Part shown: positions 17,668 to 23,854 of the stretch, in pieces
How positions within the stretch are numbered: position 1 is the first letter of the stretch
Layout: each line of letters begins with the position of its first letter
Made by a program: the position numbers and the translations under genes
Assembly: GCA_964616545.1 (NCBI GenBank)
Contig: CAZTUA010000007.1
Coordinates: forward strand, 1 to 27,243
From: JAQVEM01 sp964616545
Lineage (GTDB): Bacteria; Actinomycetota; Humimicrobiia; Humimicrobiales; Humimicrobiaceae
Reading direction: 5' to 3'
Length of the DNA stretch: 27,243 bases
Notes under the pieces: model-generated
Database searches by the model: none
Told to the model about the DNA's origin: nothing
Seen by the model: the letters and a program-made list of their open reading frames with translations, nothing else

Positions 17668-19340
17668 ATAAGGAAATGTTAATAAGCTCGGATATGAATG
17701 AAACCAGGGCAGCCATACTGGAATCGAGGCAGGTTGCGCAGCTGTTTTTTGAAAGAAAGAGCAAGAAATCACTGGTGGGGAATATATACCTCGGGCGCGT
17801 AAAAAATATTCTCCCCGGGCTGGATGCAGCTTTTGTGGATATTGGTGAAGAGAAAAACGCATTTTTATATGTAAATGAAGTAAGTCTTGACATCGATGTT
17901 GAAAATGGTGAAGAAATCCCAAAGAAAATACAGCATATTCTCAAGCCAAATCAAAAAATACTTGTTCAGGTGACAAAAGATCCTATGAAAACAAAAGGAG
18001 CCAGGCTTACTACTTTTATATCAATTCCCGGGAGATATCTGGTTCTTGCACCCTTTAATAGCGGTATAGGCGTTTCAAGGAAGATTAATGTAAAGGAAAA
18101 GAATAATCTAAAAAAAATTGTAGAAGAAATCAGGGGCGGGGAAGATCATGGACTGATTGTAAGAACTGCCGCAAAAGAGGCAGACAGTGCCAGGCTAAAA
18201 AAGGATTTAAAACAGCTGATAAAGAAATGGAAATATATAAACAAGAAGGCATCTGAATCAAAATGCCCTGTACTGATTTCAAATGAGTACTCATTAATTA
18301 TGAGACTGATGAGGGATGTATTTTCGGAGGATTTTGATGCAATATATGTGGATAAAAAAATAATTAAAAGGGAAATAAGCCGTTACTTAAGGTCAATTGG
18401 AATCAGGTACCAAAATATAATAGTCCACCATGGGAGAGAAGATTTATTTGAGACTTTCAATGTAAATGAAGTGATAGAGAGTGCCCTGGAAAGGAAAGTC
18501 TGGCTGAAATCCGGCGGTTTTATAGTGATAGACCATGGAGAGGCCATGACAACAATTGATGTGAATACCGGCAAATATACTTCAAGTAAAAGCTCGGCCC
18601 AGACCATACTTAGAACGAATCTTGAAGCAGCCGAAACTATTGCCAGCCAGCTAAGGCTCCGGGATATCGGCGGTATTATAGTGATTGACTTTATTGATAT
18701 GGCAGGTGAGAAGGACAGAAGAAAAGTTCATGATAGATTTTCGCGCTGCCTTGAAAACGATAAAACAAAAACCGAGATACTCCAGTTCTCAAAATTAGGG
18801 CTGCTTGAGATGACAAGAAAAAATGTATCTGATGGAATTCTGGGGACTATGTGCAGGATATGCCCCAATTGCGGGGGCTCAGGATTTGTAAAGTCTCAGG
18901 AAACGATAAGGCTTGAAATTGAAAGAAAACTGAGAAAACTTGCCAGGGAGAGCAGCGCCAGAGGTTTCCTGATACAGCTCAACTCTTCTATAGCGGCACA
19001 TATTATCGGCGCTGACGGTAGAAATTTAAAGCATCTTGAAAATATAACCAAAAAATATATCAATATTAAAGGAGACTCAAAGTTGCCCATGGACGCTTTT
19101 ATAGTTGTTGCAGAGGGTTCAATTGGCCAGATAAAGGAAGCAACGCGCCCGTTTAAAGCAGGGGATATTTTAAATCTGGTAGTGGAAGAGCCGTACCTGC
19201 ATAATAAAAATGATGCTATTTCAAGAGTTGATGGATATGTTGTCCAGATTGTTGATGGCAAAAAGCACATGGGTCAGAGGGTTGAAGTTGAAATTAAATC
19301 TGTATCAAAAACAAGCGCAACGGCGGAGTTACGTTATTAA
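17664..19340 (+). CDS. rng: Ribonuclease G/E family endoribonuclease with C-terminal TRAM-like domain
   Basis: RNase G/E cleaves single-stranded, A/U-rich sites in rRNA precursors and mRNA. An S1-type domain lies near the N-terminus (SLVGNIYLGRVKNILPGLDAAFVDIG). The catalytic aspartates are in TTIDVNTG and VIDFIDM. The zinc-link CPNCGGSG has Cys400/403. A KH-like segment follows (IAAHIIGADGRNLKHLE). The last 60 or so residues (DAISRVDGYVVQIVDG ... GQRVEVEIKSVSKTSATAEL) look like a TRAM-type RNA-binding domain, which E. coli RNase G lacks. The TTG at 17664 is chosen for AAAGGAGAG at 17647-17655 and the TTGA overlap with the previous stop; ATG 17676 is an alternative. The length is 558 residues. 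Confidence 0.94.
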   Translation: MNKEMLISSDMNETRAAILESRQVAQLFFERKSKKSLVGNIYLGRVKNILPGLDAAFVDIGEEKNAFLYVNEVSLDIDVENGEEIPKKIQHILKPNQKILVQVTKDPMKTKGARLTTFISIPGRYLVLAPFNSGIGVSRKINVKEKNNLKKIVEEIRGGEDHGLIVRTAAKEADSARLKKDLKQLIKKWKYINKKASESKCPVLISNEYSLIMRLMRDVFSEDFDAIYVDKKIIKREISRYLRSIGIRYQNIIVHHGREDLFETFNVNEVIESALERKVWLKSGGFIVIDHGEAMTTIDVNTGKYTSSKSSAQTILRTNLEAAETIASQLRLRDIGGIIVIDFIDMAGEKDRRKVHDRFSRCLENDKTKTEILQFSKLGLLEMTRKNVSDGILGTMCRICPNCGGSGFVKSQETIRLEIERKLRKLARESSARGFLIQLNSSIAAHIIGADGRNLKHLENITKKYINIKGDSKLPMDAFIVVAEGSIGQIKEATRPFKAGDILNLVVEEPYLHNKNDAISRVDGYVVQIVDGKKHMGQRVEVEIKSVSKTSATAELRY

Positions 19341-19359
19341 AAAATAATAGATGTTCAAA

Positions 19360-19389
19360 TTGACAGACTAATATTATCTGTGTTAATAT
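19360..19389 (+). promoter_or_regulatory. Candidate promoter for rplU-rpmA
   Basis: A perfect TTGACA at 19360-19365 and TAATAT at 19384-19389 are separated by 18 nt, predicting a start near 19396 and a leader of about 30 nt. The element overlaps a long inverted repeat (19363-19399), so part of its apparent quality may reflect that structure. Confidence 0.5.
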
Positions 19390-19399
19390 TGCAGTCTGT
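19363..19399 (+). promoter_or_regulatory. Long hairpin upstream of rplU
   Basis: The left arms ACAGACT (19363-19369) and AATATTA (19370-19376) pair with TAATATT (19384-19390) and AGTCTGT (19393-19399). This gives 14 base pairs with a 2-nt GC bulge and a 7-nt loop. No U-run follows, so it is not an intrinsic terminator. In transcripts reading through from rng it would form just ahead of the rplU ribosome binding site. That placement resembles an autoregulatory r-protein leader or a processing site. Confidence 0.5.
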
Positions 19400-19425
19400 A
19401 ATTGGAAGTGAGCAGGAGGCTTAAA

Positions 19426-19737
19426 ATTTACGCGATAATCACAAGTGGCGGAAAACAGTATAAAGTAGAAGAAAATAAAGATATAGTAGTTGAAAGAATA
19501 GAAGGTAAAGAGGGAGATAAGATTACCCTTTCGGAGGTTAATCTTATAAGTGACGGCGGCAAAGTAAAGATAGGAGAGCCTTTTTTACCAAAAGCAAGCG
19601 TAGAAGCTACCATAAAAAAACAGTTAAAGCAGGATAAAGTAATTGCTTTTAAATATAAGCCCAAGAAAAGATATAGAAGAAAAATAGGGCACAGGCAGCT
19701 GCTTACTATAATTCATCTTGATAAAATAAAAGCATAA
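19426..19737 (+). CDS. rplU: 50S ribosomal protein L21
   Basis: L21 binds 23S rRNA in the large subunit. The protein reads YAIITSGGKQYKVEENKDI and continues with the L21 C-terminal KPKKRYRRKIGHRQ. The family normally begins MYAII, and in this DNA the M position is an ATT codon (19426) lying 6 nt after a perfect AGGAGG at 19414-19419. The frame is open upstream to a TTG at 19402 and a GTG at 19408, but neither has a usable ribosome binding site, and starting there would translate the AGGAGG itself. I therefore place the start at AUU, giving about 103 residues. rpmA follows after 47 nt with no prp gene between. Confidence 0.9.
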   Translation: MYAIITSGGKQYKVEENKDIVVERIEGKEGDKITLSEVNLISDGGKVKIGEPFLPKASVEATIKKQLKQDKVIAFKYKPKKRYRRKIGHRQLLTIIHLDKIKA

Positions 19738-19784
19738 TAAAAAAGATTTAATGTAAACATATTTTAATATAACAGGAGCAGGTT

Positions 19785-20036
19785 ATGTCCAGTAAAAAAG
19801 GTGTTGGGAGCAGCAGAAACGGCAGAGACAGCAACCCAAAATTTTTAGGAATAAAAAAATACGGAGGCCAGTCAGTAATTGCCGGAAATATAATTGTCAG
19901 GCAGAGGGGAACAAAGTATAAGCCCGGTACCAATGTGGGCGTGGGACGCGACTATACCCTTTATGCTCTGACTGACGGAAAAGTTGAATTTATAAAAAAC
20001 AGCAGAGAAGGCAAAATAATAAATATTATTTCCTGA
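19785..20036 (+). CDS. rpmA: 50S ribosomal protein L27
   Basis: L27 reaches the peptidyl-transferase centre through its N-terminal arm. The protein begins MSSKKGVGSSRNGRDS and carries the L27 core IVRQRGTKYKPGTNVGVGRDYTL (read in two overlapping parts); it is 83 residues long. The Firmicutes N-terminal extension that is removed by Prp is absent. AGGAG at 19774-19778 fits the ATG at 19785. In most bacteria obgE follows at once; here it is displaced by about 6 kb. No clear terminator is seen in the 51 nt before the convergent small gene. Confidence 0.97.
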   Translation: MSSKKGVGSSRNGRDSNPKFLGIKKYGGQSVIAGNIIVRQRGTKYKPGTNVGVGRDYTLYALTDGKVEFIKNSREGKIINIIS

Positions 20037-20087
20037 TACTTAATGAGCCCTGAATAGTTCCTTTATCAATTCCGGTATCTGTATTTC

Positions 20088-20243
20088 TCAATCGGATTTT
20101 ATCTTTTTATATTTTTCTCTTTCCACAGCTTCTGGTTCGCGTTCACAATTGTTAAATTCTTCACAATATAAAACAGGAAAATCTCTGCTGAAGGTGCATT
20201 TTTTATCATTTGCACACGTAATGCATAATCCTTTATTTTTCAC
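20088..20243 (-). CDS. Small Cys-rich protein (51 aa), function unknown
   Basis: This short frame starts with GTG at 20243, preceded on the minus strand by AAAGGAGA with 7-8 nt spacing. It encodes 51 residues with cysteines at 7, 10, 16, 27 and 33 (pattern LCITC-x5-C, then FPVLYCEEF). The C-terminus is highly charged. The C-x2-C-x5-C-x10-C arrangement and the CEEF ending resemble short Cys-rich proteins I associate with anaerobes, probably metal or cluster binding; I know of no assigned function. It begins 23 nt after the glutamate-synthase-like gene, so it should share that transcript and its antitermination control. Confidence 0.8.
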   Translation of the reverse strand: MKNKGLCITCANDKKCTFSRDFPVLYCEEFNNCEREPEAVEREKYKKIKSD

Positions 20244-20266
20244 TTATTCTTCTCCTTTTATATATC

Positions 20267-21847
20267 TTATTCCAGTAATTTTTCTGCTTCCCGGCGGTCA
20301 ATATCCATAACATAGGGAATTCCGCTTATTTCAGCAGCCTCTTTTGTAAGAGCGCATAACTGATTGCGGTCTATATGATTCAGTGTGAATTTTCTTGCTC
20401 CGGCCATAAATTGTTTTAATCCTGTTGCAAGGCGGTCCAGATAAGTGTATAAACCAATTGCCGCTGGCGGTATTCGGTCAAAATCTTTGCCGAATCTCTT
20501 TTTTAACTCTGCAGAAGCGATAAAAATTTGCTCCATTTCATCCCCAAAATTCTTATATTCTGTCGGTACCTTTCCCTTTTTTATGAGATCTCCCAGAGTC
20601 TTTCCAACCATGGCTGCCGTTATCGGAGCCCGACCCATTGCGATTAACCTGACATAAGGGGCGCCAAGAGCCAGTCCTTTAAAAATGTGGTCTTCTAAAC
20701 TGAATCCTCCGGCTATAGCAATAGCGGGGATAAACTTTTTCCTCTTTGCTAAATTCTCGCAATATTGATAGGTCAGGCACTCCAGGTAAACTGTTGGGAT
20801 TCCCCATTCATTCATCATTCTCCAGGGGCTCATCCCTGTCCCGCCGCCGGCACCGTCGATAATTAAAAGGTCTAATCCAGCTTCTGAAGCATAGCTCAAC
20901 GCACGGGCTAAATCTGCGGGGCGATAAGCGCCTGTCTTTAAAGAAATGTATTTTGCCCCTTTCTTTCTCAATTCTTCAACACGTTTCATAAATGACTCTT
21001 TATCAACCATGCCCAGCCGTGAATGGCGCTCAAATTCCTTAAAGCCGCCCTTTCTGTATTCCTCCTGCACCATTGGTTCCTCAGGGTCAGGGTAAACGAT
21101 ATAACCCCGTTTTTTAAGCTCCAGGGCTCTTTCTATAGTAGGCAGCTTTATCTCACCGCCAATATCTTTTGCGCCCTGTCCCCACTTGAGCTCCACAAAT
21201 TCCACGCCCAGTTCCTCAACTGCATATTCCAGAACGCCCAATCGATTATCTTCAACGTTCTCCTGAACAATTACCGATCCCAGGCCATCCGATTTCCAAT
21301 CCTGAAAGAGTTTTACCCGGCGCTCCATCTCGGGGGATCTTATTACGTGCCCATCTTTAATTTTTAAGTCAGGGTCGACTCCGCAGACATTTTCTCCAAT
21401 ACCAACTATTGTTCCGGAAATTGCACTGCCGATAGCAACTCCTTCCCAGTTTTCCCGTGCAATATCAGTGGAGCCCAGCCCGGTGGTAAAGAAAGGAACC
21501 TCTAATTTGATTTTCCCGTTCTTATTGCCAATATGTGTTTTAATGTTAACATTGGGGAAGGTGGCCACATCCGGGTTTGCCTCTATTCCCTCTGCCCCGA
21601 TTACACTACCCATAATATTGAAATGTGAAAAATCTACCGGGTAGTCTTTCTGGCTGCCCGATGTTACTTTTCCGTATGGCTGCGGGTATATGTACTCTCT
21701 TCCCCTGATTGCTGACTTGCCAATTTCACATAATCCTATGCATCCGTCCAGGCATGTAACACACATCCCGCTGAATGGGCTGTAATCTTTGCCTGTTCTC
21801 AGTTTTGTATTGGTAGCTGCGCTGGCATTTACTTTGCTGTAGCTCAT
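20267..21847 (-). CDS. FMN-binding glutamate-synthase-like protein (stand-alone GltB central/FMN domain)
   Basis: The 526-residue protein has the FMN-domain signatures of glutamate synthase: KWGQGAKDIGG (221-231), SLKTGAYRPADLARAL (302-317), DGAGGGTGMS (331-340) and AIAGGFSLEDHIFKGLALGA (377-396). It lacks the N-terminal glutaminase domain, the usual 3Fe-4S cysteine cluster after the FMN site, and the C-terminal GXGXG domain. Instead an N-terminal cluster C29-x2-C32-x3-C36-x3-C40 could hold an iron-sulfur centre. It probably transfers nitrogen to or from glutamate or an analogue, with partners encoded elsewhere; the methylamine-glutamate methyltransferase C-type subunit is an alternative relative. 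The ATG at 21847 has a strong GAGGAGG. The leader upstream carries two ANTAR-type switches. Arginine CGN codons look more common than in the flanking core genes. Confidence 0.88.
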   Translation of the reverse strand: MSYSKVNASAATNTKLRTGKDYSPFSGMCVTCLDGCIGLCEIGKSAIRGREYIYPQPYGKVTSGSQKDYPVDFSHFNIMGSVIGAEGIEANPDVATFPNVNIKTHIGNKNGKIKLEVPFFTTGLGSTDIARENWEGVAIGSAISGTIVGIGENVCGVDPDLKIKDGHVIRSPEMERRVKLFQDWKSDGLGSVIVQENVEDNRLGVLEYAVEELGVEFVELKWGQGAKDIGGEIKLPTIERALELKKRGYIVYPDPEEPMVQEEYRKGGFKEFERHSRLGMVDKESFMKRVEELRKKGAKYISLKTGAYRPADLARALSYASEAGLDLLIIDGAGGGTGMSPWRMMNEWGIPTVYLECLTYQYCENLAKRKKFIPAIAIAGGFSLEDHIFKGLALGAPYVRLIAMGRAPITAAMVGKTLGDLIKKGKVPTEYKNFGDEMEQIFIASAELKKRFGKDFDRIPPAAIGLYTYLDRLATGLKQFMAGARKFTLNHIDRNQLCALTKEAAEISGIPYVMDIDRREAEKLLE

Positions 21848-21898
21848 TTTGCCTCCTCTTTTTTAATTAATATGTTTTATTTATAACTTATGTTACTT

Positions 21899-21949
21899 AA
21901 AAAAAACGGGGTATTCTATTTTAATGTACATAAAATAGAAGACCCCGTT
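21899..21949 (-). terminator. Intrinsic terminator 2 in the glutamate-synthase-like leader
   Basis: Read on the minus strand, AACGGGGT..TCTATTTTA pairs with its complement across a 7-nt loop (arms 21933-21949 and 21905-21921 with one 2-nt mismatch). Eight U residues follow (21899-21906 on the plus strand are A). It ends about 50 nt before the start codon. Its 5' arm contains the loop and 3' arm of the second hairpin of switch 2, so the two structures cannot coexist. Confidence 0.85.
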
Positions 21950-21978
21950 GCCTTCGCCAGGAGCGACAATGCTGCCTG
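21938..21978 (-). promoter_or_regulatory. ANTAR-type two-hairpin antiterminator, copy 2
   Basis: On the minus strand, hairpin 1 (21978-21958) is CAGG-C-AGC / GCT-CCTG with hexaloop ATTGTC. After 2 nt, hairpin 2 (21955-21938) is GAAGGC / GTCTTC with hexaloop AACGGG. Both loops have A at position 1 and G at position 4, the signature recognised by ANTAR-domain antiterminators such as EutV and NasR. Hairpin 2 overlaps terminator 2, as known for these systems: a bound ANTAR dimer would hold hairpin 2 and prevent termination. Confidence 0.8.
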
Positions 21979-22048
21979 TATATTTCTAAAAATCTAAAGT
22001 TAAAGAATCTAAAAATTATTTTTTGTTAAAGTCTTTTCCTCCTTATAT

Positions 22049-22093
22049 AAAAAAATCTTCAAGCATCTGCTATTCTATGCAGAAACCTGAAGA
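22049..22093 (-). terminator. Intrinsic terminator 1 in the glutamate-synthase-like leader
   Basis: On the minus strand, TCTTCAGGTTTCTGC (22093-22079) pairs with GCAGATGCTTGAAGA (22070-22056): 15 positions with two G-U pairs and one mismatch, and loop ATAGAATA. Seven U residues follow (22055-22049). Its 5' arm shares TCTTC with the 3' arm of hairpin 2 of switch 1, so the two structures are mutually exclusive. Confidence 0.8.
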
Positions 22094-22130
22094 CTTCCCC
22101 GCCTTCAAAGAAATGCAACGATGCATCTCT
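22087..22130 (-). promoter_or_regulatory. ANTAR-type two-hairpin antiterminator, copy 1
   Basis: On the minus strand, hairpin 1 (22130-22109) is AGAGATGC / GCATTTCT, 8 pairs with one G-U, and hexaloop ATCGTT (A1, G4). Hairpin 2 (22106-22089, extendable to 22108-22087) has the same GAAGGC / GTCTTC stem as copy 2 and hexaloop GGGGAA, which keeps G4 but has G instead of A at position 1. The 2-nt linker equals that of copy 2. It overlaps terminator 1. Confidence 0.72.
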
Positions 22131-22166
22131 TATAACAGGTTCTTTTTTAATTTCTTACTATGTTAC

Positions 22167-22195
22167 TTTATATAATAATATATTTAATTTGTCAA
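22167..22195 (-). promoter_or_regulatory. Promoter of the glutamate-synthase-like operon
   Basis: On the minus strand a perfect TTGACA (22195-22190) is followed after exactly 17 nt by TATAAA (22172-22167). Transcription would begin near 22160, giving a leader of about 310 nt that contains both antiterminator/terminator modules. Confidence 0.8.
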
Positions 22196-22403
22196 TTTTA
22201 TAAACATCTGCATGGCAGATCTGTAACCAGGGTCTGTTTATGTGAGTAGAAAAATTTCCTCCGGCTATAGAAAGGTTATACATAGAAGATAGGGGAGCCG
22301 GGTAATGGAATAGAGCGATTGAATAGAGTGGTGGAACGCAGTGATGAAAAATTAAAAATGAAAATAATATTTCACTTTACGTTTATCGGCAGCCCGGTAG
22401 CTT
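22196..22403. other. Gap between the transporter gene and the leader promoter, with a small palindrome
   Basis: No gene is supported here. ATCTGC-ATG-GCAGAT at 22206-22220 is a perfect 6-3-6 inverted repeat lying 11 bp upstream of the -35 box of the glutamate-synthase-like promoter, where an activator could bind. On the minus strand it could also act as a weak terminator for the transporter genes, but only a short T-poor tail follows. Confidence 0.35.
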
Positions 22404-23000
22404 TTATAACACTCCAAGATAGTGAAGGGCAACTCCTGTTATACCTGCAGCAAGAATTACAAATACAGGATGTATTCTGGATAGAAGCAGTGCCAGAAGA
22501 CTTGCCGCAGATATCAATACGGCCGGCAGGTTTATTATTTCCAGCAGATGCATGCCCTGGTTCTGACTGAAAATAAAGCTAATATGTGCCCCTTTCCTTA
22601 TAAATACGTTCCCGGCCACTAGTAATGCTGCCTGTATAATTAATGCCAGCACGACCGGCCTGATTCCATAAATAACCTCGCCAATAATATGATTCTGGCG
22701 GAATTTTGATAAAAAATATGATACTGCAAGGATTAAAACAAGCGATGGAAGCACAACACCAAATGTTGCCACGGCTCCTCCTGGAATTCCCCCCATCCTA
22801 TATCCAACAAATGTTGCCATATTTACGGCAATCGGTCCCGGAGTCATTTCAGAAATTGAGATTATATCTATAAATTCCTGGCCGGTAAGCCAGCTGCGGG
22901 CCGCTATTTCTCTTTCGATGATTGGGATCATGCCGTATCCGCCGCCAAAGCTGAATAATCCTATTTTTAAAAAGGTAACCAGTAATTCTAAATAAATCAT
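22404..23000 (-). CDS. chrA: Half-size chromate-transporter (CHR) family protein, second of pair
   Basis: The 198-residue membrane protein has the CHR domain: LFSFGGGYGMIPIIEREI near the N-terminus, then EMTPGPIAVNMATFVGY, and about five to six membrane helices. Half-size CHR proteins are normally encoded in pairs and form heterodimers with inverted topologies. Here its ATG overlaps the stop of the upstream partner (ATGA, 4 nt). Chromate or sulfate transport is the family label; chromate is not necessarily the real substrate. The hydrophilic insert between helices (about residues 132-155) is a little longer than in the partner. Confidence 0.88.
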   Translation of the reverse strand: MIYLELLVTFLKIGLFSFGGGYGMIPIIEREIAARSWLTGQEFIDIISISEMTPGPIAVNMATFVGYRMGGIPGGAVATFGVVLPSLVLILAVSYFLSKFRQNHIIGEVIYGIRPVVLALIIQAALLVAGNVFIRKGAHISFIFSQNQGMHLLEIINLPAVLISAASLLALLLSRIHPVFVILAAGITGVALHYLGVL

Positions 23001-23554
23001 TTTGATTTTTTTCCTGCGAATTTTATAAAATAAATTATCAGGCCCATTGCAACTCCTAAAATAATTACGTAAATCGGGTGTATCCCGATTACAAGGAGCA
23101 GCACAAGGGCCGCAATGGCTATAAGAGGGCTTATTATATCTCCTGGTCTTATGACTGTTTTTGCCACACGGATTACCACAGTAATTAATAGAGCCACCAC
23201 GGCGGAACTTATTCCGTAGAAAGCTGCCCTTACTATATCAATGTCGCTGAAATGCGCAAATACCCGCGCTATCACAGTAATAATCATAAAGGACGGAAGT
23301 GTTGCTCCAAGCAGGGTTATCAGCGCACCTGTGTATCCCCCGATTTTTTTACCAATGAATATCGCCGAATTTATAGCAACGGCTCCTGGAAAAGACTGGG
23401 AGATAATCAGGATATCAACCATTTCATCCTGCGAGATCCACCCTTTTTTGTCCACTATCTCCCTTTCAATAAGGGGTATCATCGCAAAACCTCCACCGAA
23501 TGTGAAGCTGCCTATCTTAAAGAAAGTCCAGAACAGAATTAACTTTTTTTTCAT
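22997..23554 (-). CDS. chrA: Half-size chromate-transporter (CHR) family protein, first of pair
   Basis: The 185-residue protein has the same CHR signatures as its neighbour (SFTFGGGFAMIPLIEREIV, then SQSFPGAVAINSAIFIG) and about six hydrophobic segments. The ATG at 23554 follows GAGGGGA on the minus strand with about 10 nt spacing. It lies first in the two-gene operon. A TATAAT-like sequence (23627-23622, minus strand) might be its -10 box, but no good -35 accompanies it. Confidence 0.88.
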   Translation of the reverse strand: MKKKLILFWTFFKIGSFTFGGGFAMIPLIEREIVDKKGWISQDEMVDILIISQSFPGAVAINSAIFIGKKIGGYTGALITLLGATLPSFMIITVIARVFAHFSDIDIVRAAFYGISSAVVALLITVVIRVAKTVIRPGDIISPLIAIAALVLLLVIGIHPIYVIILGVAMGLIIYFIKFAGKKSK

Positions 23555-23854
23555 AATTTACATTTCCCCTCTGCCGGAACCTTAAGTTCAATGCTGATTC
23601 TGCAATCTCCTCAGGGCGGACATTATAAATACTCAAAAAGGCGCAATATACTAATTTTTAACAATTTTATCATATATGAGGCCATTAGTTATAAAATCTG
23701 CGGTAATTTTATACAGGTGTAAATATTTTACAGGGCTGCACCAGAATAGAATAGAGCCGCTTATATTTGCTTGACTATAAAGGTTCTTTCTGCAATATTT
23801 AGATAAAATATTCATTTAGTAGTGGTCTTAAACTTAAAAAAACGGAGATTGTCC
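23555..23854. other. Divergent intergenic region between the transporter pair and the dehydrogenases
   Basis: About 300 nt without a supported gene. It holds a perfect inverted repeat at 23690-23713 (TATAAAAT, 8-nt spacer CTGCGGTA, ATTTTATA) that could be a shared operator. A weak plus-strand promoter candidate begins with TTGACT at 23771-23776, without a good -10 at the right distance. A weak minus-strand -10 lies at 23627-23622. Confidence 0.4.

Larger units (their letters stand above)
21857..22168 (-). repeat. Short direct repeats framing the leader (partial duplication scar)
   Basis: On the minus strand the 10-mer AAGTAACATA occurs just after the promoter -10 (22168-22159) and again directly after terminator 2 (21898-21889). 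The 12-mer AATTAAAAAAGA follows each copy in the same order (22152-22141 and 21868-21857). Together with the two nearly equal antiterminators this suggests the leader grew by duplication of a single module. Confidence 0.5.

Noticed and set aside
19402..19425. TTG 19402 or GTG 19408 as the rplU start
   Set aside because: Neither has its own ribosome binding site, and the strong AGGAGG would lie inside the coding sequence; the added residues are not found in L21.
20037..20087. Terminator after rpmA
   Set aside because: No GC-rich hairpin with a U-run could be found in this short convergent gap.
22070..22126. Possible 18-codon leader peptide inside the first ANTAR module (ATG in hairpin 1, minus strand)
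   Set aside because: There is no Shine-Dalgarno and no run of repeated regulatory codons; the start lies inside a stable stem.
21938..22130. Glutamine (glnA-type) or glycine riboswitch in the leader
   Set aside because: The conserved cores of those riboswitches as I know them are not present; paired 6-nt-loop hairpins with terminators fit ANTAR targets better.
22206..22220. Palindrome as a terminator of the CHR operon
   Set aside because: A 6-bp stem without a proper U-run is too weak to call; it is kept only as an inverted repeat.
22319..22570. Plus-strand 83-codon open frame
   Set aside because: It runs antisense into the CHR transporter gene at 22404 and has no ribosome binding site or recognisable protein pattern.
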